Shown: positions 24,230 through 34,154 of the stretch, piece by piece | Layout: every line of letters begins with the position of its first letter | Numbering within the stretch: position 1 is the first letter of the stretch | Assembly (NCBI RefSeq): GCF_950005125.1 | Contig: NC_080090.1 | Coordinates: 27,802,001 to 27,866,000, forward strand | Length of the DNA: 64,000 bases | Reading direction: 5' to 3' | DNA from: Chionomys nivalis | Lineage: Eukaryota > Chordata > Mammalia > Rodentia > Cricetidae | Position numbers and translations under genes: made by a program | The notes under the pieces: model-generated | Database searches by the model: none | Told to the model about the DNA's origin: nothing | What the model saw: only the letters and a program-made list of their open reading frames with translations

Positions 24230-24231
24230 CT
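24128..24231. repeat. 104-bp pure polypyrimidine tract
   Basis: An uninterrupted run of C and T. CTTT units occur on the left, CTTTTT variants next, about fifteen CT units in the centre, and six CTTT units on the right. The TTTC-TC-TTTC order gives approximate mirror symmetry, the requirement for intramolecular triplex (H-DNA). Length is probably polymorphic. Confidence 0.95.
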
Positions 24232-25610
24232 GTCAAGCAAAGGGGTACCACATTTACAACAAGGCTCCAGCTCTAGGAACAGCCTGGGACTCTTCTTCTG
24301 GCAAACCTTTCGCTGTCCTGACACACACCCTGCTCTTACTATGCTCCTTCTGAAGGTCCTGCTCCATGCAGAACCCACAAGCAGCCTGATCTGCATAACT
24401 TGCAGAATTGAATGCACCAAGTCAGGACTCCAGCTTCAGGCAAATCCATCTCCAGGGCTGGCTGGTGGTGTGCCCTTGTGACCCAGTTCTCAGATAACCA
24501 AAAGCGACTTCCTGCCTAAAGACTGAGAAAGAAAGATTTCAAGCAATGGAATCAGTCATTGATAAGGCTGAGGGGATGTTCTGGCTGTGGCAAGGGCATG
24601 ATAATGTGGAGGAAGCTGGGTGAGACAGTCCCCGGTCTCCATCTCTACATGCAGTACAGCTGTGCTCTCCAGCATCTGACCTCACCCCACAGGATTTCCA
24701 CTAGTCCCCTGCCTGCTTGCAACTGGCATGGAAGCAGTCTGTGGCTGAATCTTGATGCTACTTTGGAGACTCACTCTGCATTCTCAGACTCTGGGGAGGA
24801 GAGGTGATGGTATGAGGCAGGCTAGGGCAATGAAGATTCTCTACTTTATACCCCAGGGACTGGCTCACTGAAGGGTGTGTGATAACTGTGAGACTCCATG
24901 GGCTAGGAAGGTTTTGTCTATGTTTTCCTGGGGTCTCCACATTGACATGGAAACTTGGCAGGGGTAGGGTGGTGGTGGTTCTCAACATCTGTTTACTGTC
25001 CTATGTGAATCTGATGTGTGTTCACTAGAGAATGAAGTCCCCTGGAAAGTACAAAGCCAAAGCTTTCAAGAAGCAGGGTGCTAATGACATCCTTTAAAGC
25101 CCCGGATGCAGCCATCCCTAAAATCATCAGACCCTGCTTTTTCAGATATCAAGCTGAAACAGTTCCCTTCTTCCCTTGTACTAACAATGTAAGCAGTTGC
25201 AAGGGCTCTTCCACATTCAGACGGGTGGGAGAGGATCCTGTTCTCTGCCGAGAGGGATTGTGTCCCCAATTCCTACAGGTTCCTTGTGACAAAACAAGCA
25301 AACAAAGAAAACATTAGAGCAAACGCTCCCTTGTAACTCAGGCCCCGTGAAAAGAGCAGGTTCATCATGGGCCTATGTTCCCTCTGCCAGCCAGCCTCGG
25401 CTTGATTCAAGTACTTCCTGAAAGCTGAAATGACAGGAGTGTGACATCCTGCCCGGCTGAGGAACACCTAGTATTGACCAAGAAGATGTGTACTCCAGTC
25501 ACAAGAGCCAGTGCACGGTAGTGAAGTAGAATTCTGCTTCCTCGGGAAGCAGAGTCGGCTCAGGCAGAGGGTCGCATGCCAGCGGTCTCACGTACCTGCA
25601 TGCCGTGCCA
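24232..25610. other. Unique non-coding DNA, no gene seen
   Basis: No repeat or gene recognised apart from the purine repeat reading into the minus-strand frame at 24106-24420, which is an artefact. Other frames reach 82 codons. Confidence 0.5.
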
Positions 25611-25612
25611 TC

Positions 25613-25650
25613 TCCGAGGAAGCACTCAGTGTTTGCTGGATGAATAAAGA
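25613..25650 (+). repeat. Possible L2 3' terminus
   Basis: GCACTCAGTGTTTGCTGGAT followed by GAATAAA fits the L2 end pattern (GCTCAATAAATGTTTGTTGAATGAA-type). Only about 35 bp is recognisable. Confidence 0.45.
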
Positions 25651-25837
25651 ATGAGGAATTTGTAGAGTTGGGGACATGAGCAATTCCGGGGCTCTTCTTT
25701 TGGCTTTCTCATATCAAGGCAGACAATTGAATTTGAGGAGTTATACTCCATTGTCACCTGTGACACGTTCTTTCCCAGTAAAATTTCAAGAGCAGCTTTT
25801 GCTCCAGTCACTGAGAAGTGTCTCTTTTAAACGCTTT

Positions 25838-25997
25838 GTGCGTGTGTGCATGCATCCTTGTGTCTGTGCATGTGGGTGCTTGTGGAGGCCGGGAGATGGA
25901 GTCAGAGGCTCTGAGCAGCTTATGGTGGGTGCTAGGAACGGAACTCCGGTCCTCTGAGAGAACAAAAGGGTCTTAAATGCTGAGCCATTTCTCCAAC
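25838..25997 (-). repeat. B2/B3 SINE, minus strand
   Basis: On the minus strand the head is GTTGGAGAAATGGCTCAGCA, followed by CTTTTGTTCTCTCAGAGGAC, CGGAGTTCCGTTCCTAGCAC, CCACCATAAGCTGCTCAGAG and a GTGCATGCACACACGCAC-like tail (read left to right on minus). Complete from head to tail with moderate divergence. Confidence 0.85.
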
Positions 25998-25999
25998 AG

Positions 26000-28450
26000 A
26001 ATTCTCTTTTTGGCTCTCATGCCTTTTGCCAACACGTTCTCTTCTCAAAACACAGCTACCTCCACCCAGGCCAAACAGTCCCTTCAGTGAGATGAAGACG
26101 GGAGAGGGGAGAATTAGTTTTACACATTGACTTATCTAAGCTTTGCTTTTAAGAGTAAGTAAGTCAAAAAACAGATGATAGGAAAATAGTGCTTTGCAAG
26201 ACTGTAGTCTATAGGTGCATTTATTTGCCTGGAGGGAATAATTATAAAATCTTGTTACCACGCCATTTACTCAAGACTTACATTTTCATGAGCAAATGTG
26301 GCTCATGAAATCAATTCTTGGGAGTCTTAGGCTGAGAGGGAGTGGCCTGTTGGCTTACAGAGTCTTCTCTGAGGGGTTCGCTAGCTGAGCTGGCAGCTGG
26401 GCTCTGGGATACGGCTTTCTGACATCCGGTTCGGGTTAAGCAAGACACTGCATCTGCCATAGAATACAAGTCAGGGCTCACTGACAAAGCTTTCTGGGTC
26501 TTTGCTCTCGTCTCTGGGTCCCTTTCAGTCATACATTAAGCCTTTAAACCTCTCCTTTTAATTTAATACCAATGCTTTGCAGCTTTTAAGAAAAATCTGC
26601 GAAGTGAACTTGTACAAAGTTGAATTTTCAATTTCTCCTTAAGTTTTTATTAGGTCAAGATGAAGAATAAAACAGATATAAATTTCTCCCACAAATTATC
26701 TTTTCATTAAGGTCATAGCGATTTGTTAAGAGGATTATTCTGAAGCGTTAGAATGGAAGTTAAAAATCAGGATTAGCAACTACCAATGCTTAAAAGAAAT
26801 TATACATATATATATGTATACACACACACACACACACACAAAAGGGAACAAAAAATCAGAAAACTGCCCCTTGAATACTATTTAATATTGATATTTACTT
26901 GTCAAGAATTTTCAAAATCTTGGTCTGCTTCAAGTGAACATCAATGTATGATCATCAATCATTCTGTGGGGCCCCCTCAATAACTCCGGAGTCTCTACAC
27001 CTTGGCAGGATGGAATTTGAACCTTTCTCCTTAACAGACAAGGTTCTTCTTACTGCAGGGAAACTGGGACTTGGAAGAGAGCACCTGCCTCTTTAACAGG
27101 ACCATTTTCATAGGAATTCATGGGGAAGAGATTTGGGGTTTCATTCTTAAAATACGATCAAATTTTGGGGAACAATTATACATAAATTATTTTTAATAAA
27201 ATTTCCATAGTTCATGAGTTTTATAAGGAGGAAAAAAATGAAACAGGTGTTGGCTTATTTAGTCCATTTTTATTTCTCAGTCAGATGGTCTGAGGGCTTG
27301 GTGAGCCATCCCTGTATTCTGTCAGTGCCATCATCAAGAGAGTCAAACATAGTGCAGACATTAACCATTTTACCCAGCATTGTCACAAGCCCCTCCCCCG
27401 TCATGCCCTCACTCACTCTGAAACTTCTAGGTTATCATCAAACTTATTAAATTCTCCTATTTTTAACTGATATCACTTGATAATGAGCTTGCGGTGACAC
27501 AAGCCAGTCTTCCTATGTGCCTTTATTAGCATGAGAACGCATGTCTTTGGAAAGCTTTATTATCTCAGTTCCCAAGTGTCCTGCGGTCTATTGCACTGGA
27601 CGGTTGGATTGAAATGCTCAGATCATTCAGAAAAAGACAGACAGAGCTCACCACTGACTTGGTGGGAGGCCCACATCAAATGAAGAAGGATGTCTGGGGA
27701 GGGGAGTCAATACATTCATGGATGTTTTGATGTGATTTTGACTTCTTTGCAATCTTAAAAACACCAAAACAATGAGCTCCTGACATGCAGAACCCAAGGA
27801 AATCCCTGTTCAGTTAATACATGCTGCTACAAGGTAGGTGCAGGGAGAGGAGGGCCCTTCCAGTCAGTCTCCTGCAAAAGTGCTGCGGCAGACTGTGGCC
27901 CATGAGGGGGAAATAATACATTTCAGGCAAGTGTAGGTTAAATAAGCCCTTGAGGACCAGTCCATGAACTCCACTCTAGTGGAAAATGAGGCCCACATTC
28001 CAAAGCAATTTCACAACACGCCCAACCCCCCCTTTTAATAACAGCCCATTTTTATGTAGGGGGTTGCCTATTCTGCAATTCTGTAATAGTGAATTTTTGC
28101 TCATTGTGTTTCGGCATCACAAGGTGTGCCTGTTTCTTCCCCGCGTATCAGTTTGCAGAAAGTAATTGCTCTGCAGTTCTTAATCCCACCGTTCACGCAT
28201 TCCTTTCTACATTGTCCCGGTTCGTCATGTCTGACCTGTCACCTAAGAGCTGATCTTCCTCAACTAAAATCCATCTGAGAACCATCTTTTCTCTTCATGA
28301 TGTCTGGTATGAAGGTGTACTGTTTTGACTAAACTAGCAAAACATTTACAGAGTGTCTTTCCCAACCCTTAGGACAAACCTGTTTGTATAATGAAATGGC
28401 GCACTTGGACTTGAGACTACTACTTAGTAAGTGTGATCTAGTGAAGAATA
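26000..28450. other. Unique non-coding DNA with a TA/CA microsatellite
   Basis: No gene recognised in about 2.4 kb. (TA)n(CA)n repeat at 26805-26841. 27160-27290 is A+T-rich. Open frames reach 78 codons with no known domain. Confidence 0.5.
26805..26841. repeat. TA/CA microsatellite
   Basis: CATATATATATGTATA followed by about ten CA units and an A run. A typical mammalian dinucleotide repeat. Confidence 0.9.
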
Positions 28451-28454
28451 ATCT

Positions 28455-28775
28455 TGATATTTTTCCTTTGCCCGTGCCACACACTACGCTAGGAATTATA
28501 CACGTCCAATCCTTTTTAAATTCCTGATAACCTTCCCTGTAGGGTTTGTCCCTTCTCTATGCCCATGGAAAAGTGCCACTAGGACCAGAAATGTTGTCCC
28601 TGCCCCCTTTTATTGTTGTAGTCTTTTATCAAAACCAGCATCTGGAACAGAGCAGGTACCCAACAAGCATCTTCTGAATAACCAAAATCCCCACTTTACA
28701 GATTGGGAAACAGAGGTACAGAGAAGCAATTTTTCTAAGGTCAAAGAAAGAGTTAAGTAAAATTTTAGGCTTCAA
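28455..28775 (+). repeat. MIR/L2 fossils, two adjacent pieces
   Basis: 28455-28560 (GTGCCACACACTACGCTAGG, then AATCCTTTTTAAATTCCTGA and TAACCTTCCCTGTAGGGT) matches the MIR 5' half. 28645-28680 (AGCAGGTACCCAACAAGCAT, then CTTCTGAATAA) resembles the L2/MIR 'tail' pattern. 28688-28760 (CCCCACTTTACAGATTGGGA, then AACAGAGGTACAGAGAAG and AAGGTCAAAG) is a clear MIR core. Confidence 0.6.
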
Positions 28776-28843
28776 ATAAAAGTTAATAACAACACATACA
28801 CTCTTGAAAGCTGTATATTCTCCTCTCTCCAATACACATTCAT

Positions 28844-28865
28844 ACACACACACACTGTACACACA

Positions 28866-28917
<52 letters not shown>
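28844..28917. repeat. CA then GA microsatellite
   Basis: CA repeat (28844-28868, interrupted once by TGTACA) passing directly into an uninterrupted (GA)24 at 28869-28917. The arginine-glutamate frame across it is an artefact. Confidence 0.95.
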
Positions 28918-28918
<1 letters not shown>

Positions 28919-28919
28919 C

Positions 28920-30140
28920 TCTCAAAACTCTGCCTAGTTCATCCTTACCTTTAGCTAACCATTGGTCAGTAGCTGAAGGACGCATTCATATCCATCCGAA
29001 TCAACCTGTCCTTACTTTGTTGGCATATTTAACTGGTTCTTGGCGACCTCCCTGCCCCTCTCCTTTGGTGTGCTGTGCCCCTGGACTATGGACTATTCAT
29101 TGCAGCTACCACAAGGTATATAACCAATCAGCCTTGGAGAAAAGCTGTTTGGCAGCAGCCATGAAAGCTGAACAAAGTTATTTGGAAATTAATCTGAGGC
29201 TGAATGCTGTCTCATGAGTCTGGCTTTGGGAGAAAAAAGATGAAAGGAGCCTATGCTTGTTGTTATTAACGTGAACTTACATATATCACACAGGCACACC
29301 ACCAGTGCACTGACTGAAAGTTAAAATATGATTATCAAAGGATAAGAGGGACTTACAAGTGTGATGTAAAACATCAAGAAATATGTCCTGGATCTCTGCA
29401 TTCTGCAGGGTTACAAAGTAAGTTCTGAGCTAAGGAGAGTTAAAAGAGAGAGCGGGGGTGAGCAAATTGAAATATCTTTAGGTAGACTTAAGTATAGCTT
29501 CTGAGATTATAATTCAGATCAGGGCTTGAAATCCATTTCAACATTCCTCAGCCGCTAGTCATCTGACAAAGGCCTGCAAACGGGGAGGAGGAGGACGGCT
29601 GCCACTGCCCGGGAAGAGGGGCTTATCTGATTCCTGTCCATCTTTCTGCAGGTTCCAATCCTAGCACAGCTGGCCTCTCCTCCCAGAAAGCCTCAGCAGG
29701 AGAGTGTAAAACCTAGCAAGCTGAAGGCAGCGGCCTGTGGTCCTGCAAGGCCCCTTCTTTGTGGGGTGTACCTGGCATGTACCTGCTTCTGGCAGACAAG
29801 TCAGGCTCTGAGATAAAACAGCAACTACTTGTACCCTGGTGGCAGAAGACAATTCCATGTGGAGAGCCCACAGGGCCACCAACAAACAATAAACGATGGC
29901 TCAAAGCTCCCCCACCCCCGACCCAGGGCCAGGTAGACTTCCGAAAGCCAGAAGCACGCATGCAGGGCTAATAAGCACTCTCCTTTATTTACATACTCCA
30001 GCATTCAATCTTCCATCCATTCAGGGTCAATTCACCCACCTTCCTTCGTTCAAACTGTAATGGAGAGTTGGGGTTGAAGTGTGAATTGCACACCGCAGGC
30101 TTATGTTTGAAGCACTTGGTTCTAAGCTGGTAATATCAGT
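28920..30140. other. Unique non-coding DNA, no gene seen
   Basis: No repeat or exon recognised. Open frames reach 82 codons without known domains. Confidence 0.5.
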
Positions 30141-30149
30141 TTCAGACAG

Positions 30150-30497
30150 TTATACAGACTTGGGTACAGAGACCTCGCTGACAGATGCTGGACTCGGGAT
30201 GGGTTTGGGGCACATACCACACCTACACCGACCTTTCCTCTTTTTGTACTTCTCAATGCTCCAGCGTATGAAAGCTTCCATGAGAGCTGCTGTCATGATG
30301 CTGTTCCACCACGCCTCTGCCTCCATGACAGTCAGTTCTTCTGCAGCCATGAGCTCTGATGCTTTTTCTTTTAAATCTGTTTCTATTGGGTACTTCTCCA
30401 CCGGGATGAGAAAAGCTAGCACACAGAATAACTCATTGCCATAATTAAATGCACAGACTTGGGTGGGCCTTTTGTGAGATTTCTGGAGAGCTCCCAA
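30150..30497 (-). other. Unrecognised 115-codon frame, possible exon or pseudogene
   Basis: A minus-strand open frame outside any repeat I can see. Its first codon is TTG rather than ATG and a TAG lies four codons upstream, so it is not a complete gene. The middle part is rich in Met, Trp, Glu and Ala (for example EAEAWWNSIMTAALMEAF), then basic (KYKKRKGRCRCGMC), which reads more like protein than most frames here. Possible splice acceptors (CTCTCCAG at the start) and a donor-like GGTATGTG near 30218-30225 exist but are not strong. Frames of this length occur by chance several times in this window, so the evidence is weak. I recognise no family. Confidence 0.2.
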
Positions 30498-30499
30498 AG

Positions 30500-30873
30500 C
30501 CGACTAAACTCCAGAACCTTTATCTACAGAGATGGAACACCAGCACAGCCGACCCTTGAGGGCAGGCTGCCTAGTGGCCCCAAGTAATCCCCAAACCCTG
30601 AGGCCCTGAGTAATCCCCAAACCCTTAGTGTATTGCCTGGTGCAGAGGAAGTGTCCCACAGCCAGTAGGGTGCACACGTGGTTGAGGGCTCCGTGGAAGC
30701 TGCTGCAATAGAGGTGGCAGGTGCTGGCCTCTGAGCAAGCTGAGAAAGACCTCTGGTCTGTGTGACCAGCACTGGGTAGGGGATGTAACACACAAGCAAG
30801 ATGGAATGCAGAAAGTGATAACAATCATAAAGAAGGTCCCTGAGGAGGTGAGGAGGCTAAAGTCAGTCAGCTT
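30500..30873. other. Unique DNA with a short direct repeat
   Basis: AGTAATCCCCAAACCCT is repeated with a 26-bp period at 30583 and 30609. Overlapping minus-strand frames of 67-106 codons show no known family. Confidence 0.5.
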
Positions 30874-31037
30874 GAGAAGCCTGCCTGTACCATGCTTGCC
30901 TCAGAAGCCTGCCTGGATCATACCTGCCTGAGAATCATGCCTGTACCATGCTTGCCTGAGAATCATGCCTGTACCATGCCTGCCTGAGAATCATGCCTAT
31001 ATCATGCCTATCTGAGTGAGAATTGTGCCTGTATGAC
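30874..31037. repeat. 28-bp minisatellite, five to six units
   Basis: Units start at 30874, 30902, 30930, 30958 and 30986, each exactly 28 bp, with a partial sixth after 31014. The unit reads GAGAATCATGCCTGTACCAT followed by GCTTGCCT. The first two copies carry GAGAAGCCTGCC instead, while units 3 and 4 are nearly identical, suggesting expansion from the middle. Confidence 0.93.
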
Positions 31038-31056
31038 TTACACAGGAGATGGGAAC

Positions 31057-31082
31057 TTTTTTTTTTTTTTTTTTTTTTTTTT
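31057..31082. repeat. Poly-T run (26 bp)
   Basis: Twenty-six uninterrupted T residues 20 bp beyond the 28-bp minisatellite. No minus-strand SINE body can be identified next to it. Confidence 0.95.
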
Positions 31083-32035
31083 AGAAGAGAGCTTACCTAG
31101 AGTTTCAAGAAGCCCAAGGAAAAAAGAGGCCTAACTCCTACCAAGATGGCCTTTGTGGTTACTGGGGAAAGGAGAGAGGTAGAAGAACACAGTGAGAGAC
31201 ACAGGGTGTCTGCCCCTCTGTGCTACTGTGGAGTAAGAAGGCCAACACAGAACTATTCACAGACCAGCTCCTGAGACTGTCCTCAGGGGCCTGTTCTGAA
31301 CCATGCAGCTGTCTCCTATTCCGCAGGGGCACATCTGCCATCACCTGCAGGAAACACATCCCAGTGCGTGGCTCATCCTGGAGTCTGGCAGCGCTCATTT
31401 GCATATTTAAAACCCCTAGAAGTTCGACAATGGATAACTTGTTTAACTGGCTTGGTTCAAAATTATCTCACCTTAAGATAATAGTTACATCGAGTACTCT
31501 ACACAGGAAGAACTGCAGGTCCCAGGAGAAAGAGAGAAGGGACGGAGCTTGACCAAGCTGAACCTGAATTCTGTGGCACTGGGGAACAGATCTCCCTTGT
31601 CCCTCTCATTCTCATGGAGTGAAAGCACCCTCTCGTATGCCACTGCTCTTTGCCATAAGTAGTGACAATGCTGACACGTCTGTCAAGCAGAAGTCACTCA
31701 AGGTGGCTGCCTTTTAGCTAGCTACCGAAAACAAATGGCAGAATGTGCTCTCGAAGGGGTCTGACGGGGAACAGATTTTCAGATCAGAGCCACTGGAGGA
31801 TGTGTAGGTGGGCCCAGAGGTAGAGAGGCAGGCAGGGGAGAGGACTCAGTACTCCACATCGAGCACCCCGCACCCCACCCGCGCCCTCACTGGCCATGCC
31901 CTCAGTTTCCTTATGATGAAATTAAGGAATGTGCAGCTTTTCATTTCTGCCTATTTGTCATCCTAAAGCAAAAGGTCTTGTGGAGTTCACGGTGGCCACC
32001 ATCTAGGGAGCTCTAAACCCACTCCTAAGATGCCA
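31083..32035. other. Unique non-coding DNA, no gene seen
   Basis: No repeat or exon recognised. A 110-codon plus frame at 31220-31552 has no known domain and is overlapped by an opposite-strand frame. Confidence 0.5.
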
Positions 32036-32039
32036 TCTC

Positions 32040-32450
32040 CCAGCATGGCGACTGTCACGCTCTCTGTCTCCTCCCATGGTCAGGACAGCATTCTCTGGCT
32101 TACAATCCTCCATAGCTCCCTAGTTCTTTTAGAACATTAGAAGGCGTGCTCTAGGCTGAAAGCTGGCCCACCTCTCCCGAGTCACCTCACAACACCTGTC
32201 CCTTCAGTTTAGGGACTGAATCTTCCCAGTCTGGGAGTCTCCCCACATCAGACTTTCCAGAGATTTTTATCTGAGAGATTATCCTGGTTCTTAGTCTCCC
32301 CTCCTCATACTGACCACTATCTAACTTGTTCATTTACTTATTGGTATCTGATTTCTGATTTCTCCCAAGGACAGAATGTTATCAACTGCTCTGCATTTAC
32401 CTGACTTATTTACCTGACAACTGCTTACTTACCTGGCACAAAGACTTAGG
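32040..32450 (+). repeat. L2 LINE 3' fragment
   Basis: CAATCCTCCATAGCTCCCTA, GAAAGCTGGCCCACCTCTCC, GTTCATTTACTTATTGGTAT, AAGGACAGAATGTTATCAAC and CCTGGCACAAAGACTTAG follow the order of the L2 3' region (GCCTACCTCTCCAGCC, then TATTGTCTGTCTCCCCC, CAGGGACTGTGTC and CAGTGCCTGGCACATAGTAG). Strongly diverged and without an open reverse-transcriptase frame. Confidence 0.55.
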
Positions 32451-32454
32451 AAGA

Positions 32455-33970
32455 AATGGATGCTTAGTACATTTCAGTTAGAATAAGGGGGTGATTGGTC
32501 TCTGTGAACAGGCAGCTTGCTTGCCCCTTCCAGGCCCATGGCAAACCACCCAGGTAGAGTGAAGAACTATGCCCCAGCACCCCTACTTTCCATCCTTGAT
32601 CCACATGCTTGTCCTGGCCCCTTAGAGCACACTGTGTTCTTTCTATCCTTGCTACTATGAAGGGAAGACCTGTGCTTGTGTTCTTTGAACTCCACAGGCC
32701 TTCCACGGGGATCAGAACCCAGATTGCTCTCCTAGATCCAAAGCGTCTCTACGCCATGCCATCCAGGGTGTCTTTATCATCTAGGAGGGGCTAAGCCCTA
32801 AGGAATTGTAAAATGCATTAAATTCTGCTGTTTTCTTCTGCACATGCATCATCTCAGAGAAAGGACATTTCCAGCAGAAATCGTACCAGTGGAGGCCTTG
32901 AACTCAGGGTTCCTGTTTCTAGTCTTGGCTGGGGGTCCCTGAGCAGTCTTTTTCATCTGTACAAACCTTGGTCTCTCTAGCATGTGGGATGAACCTGAAT
33001 TCCCACTTCCTTTGTTCCTTCTCTGAGCCTCAGACCTCCATTCCCTCTGTCTTACAGTCCATAGGCGTGGGTTGGTGAGGGGTAAATCTGAAAATTATAG
33101 CCAAACAAGTGTTTTCCCAAGAAAACCTCACACTCAGGGAAAAGGGAGAGCCGACAGCACTCTCTAATTGGTGTTTCAATCCAGACCCCGCCTGCCATGC
33201 ACAAGCTTGTACCAAATGAAGGGATTTTCGTATCCCTTTAAGATTCAAGACTTTCCACAGACTGCAGAACTGTCAAAATTATAGCAGTGCCCGTCGTCTC
33301 CCATTTCCTCATTACCTACTCCTGTACGTTAGCTCAGTCTGCTCGGTCAGCAGACTCTGAGGCTGGCCCAGGAGAGCATAGATCTTCACAGATCTCTCCC
33401 CCAAGACGAGAATGCCACAGTTCCATGGAGGAGATGGGCCATTCCTTCTCCTGTGAACACTCCCGAGCAGGAGGCCCGCCTTCCTTCAGATCCTGGGGGC
33501 CTTCAGGAGATTGTATGACAGTTTCAATGTAAATAGGACACATCTGCATGAGTCAAAAAAAAAAAAAAAAGCCACATCCATGAAGGGCAGTGGCCTATGT
33601 TTATTTATCATCCACAACTGGAGATCAGGTTCTGGTTTTGGTTCAGCTGATGGTTTCTGACAACCTTTAAGACATTCTGAAACAATTTCAGCTTACTATT
33701 GACTGCAGAAATTACCCTTCATTTGTTTTGTTTCCCAGTATTTTTTTCCCTACTACCTGGCTGAGAAAAGATAGCTGGCATCGACAAAGGTGTTTGCATC
33801 TCTTGGACCAGGTCCTGGCTACACACATGTCTGATGAGACATGTGCTTTTTGCTGGCAATCAAGACCCTCTTGCCTGCTTTGGCTCTCTGCTACCTGCCT
33901 GGAGACACTTAGTGTCAGGTAGGAGGGCTTCTGAGGCATTCCTTCCTCCGATCCTCTTTACCAGTCAAGT
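32455..33970. other. Unique non-coding DNA with a poly-A run
   Basis: No gene recognised. A16 at 33555-33570. Frames of up to 81 codons overlap in opposite strands (33287-33549) without known domains. Confidence 0.5.
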
Positions 33971-33974
33971 GAGT

Positions 33975-34085
33975 GGTTGTCTTTGTCATCGAGAACTGAG
34001 GAAGAGAAGGCGCAGGAAGAGTTAAACATATTGACAAAGGTCACATCCTGGAAAGTGTCAGAATTGGAACCTGATACTATGCTAT
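33975..34085 (+). repeat. MIR SINE fragment
   Basis: GAACTGAGGAAGAGAAGGCG, AAGAGTTAAACATATTGACA, AAGGTCACATCCTGGAAAGT and GTCAGAATTGGAACC match the MIR 3' half (GAGGAAACTGAGGC, then TTGCCCAAGGTCACAC, then GCAGAGCCGGGATTCGAACC). A CTGATACTAT direct repeat follows. Confidence 0.6.
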
Positions 34086-34125
34086 CCTGATACTATTCCT
34101 CACCATCAAGAGTCCAGACAGGCAG

Positions 34126-34153
34126 GCAGACACACACACACACAAACACACAC
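34126..34153. repeat. CA microsatellite
   Basis: Short CA repeat interrupted once by AA. Confidence 0.85.
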
Positions 34154-34154
34154 G

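Noticed and set aside
24106..24420. 104-codon frame with Lys/Arg/Glu repeats
   Set aside because: It is a translation of the polypyrimidine tract on the minus strand.
28804..29217. 137-codon frame with an Arg-Glu run
   Set aside because: It is a translation of the GA microsatellite.
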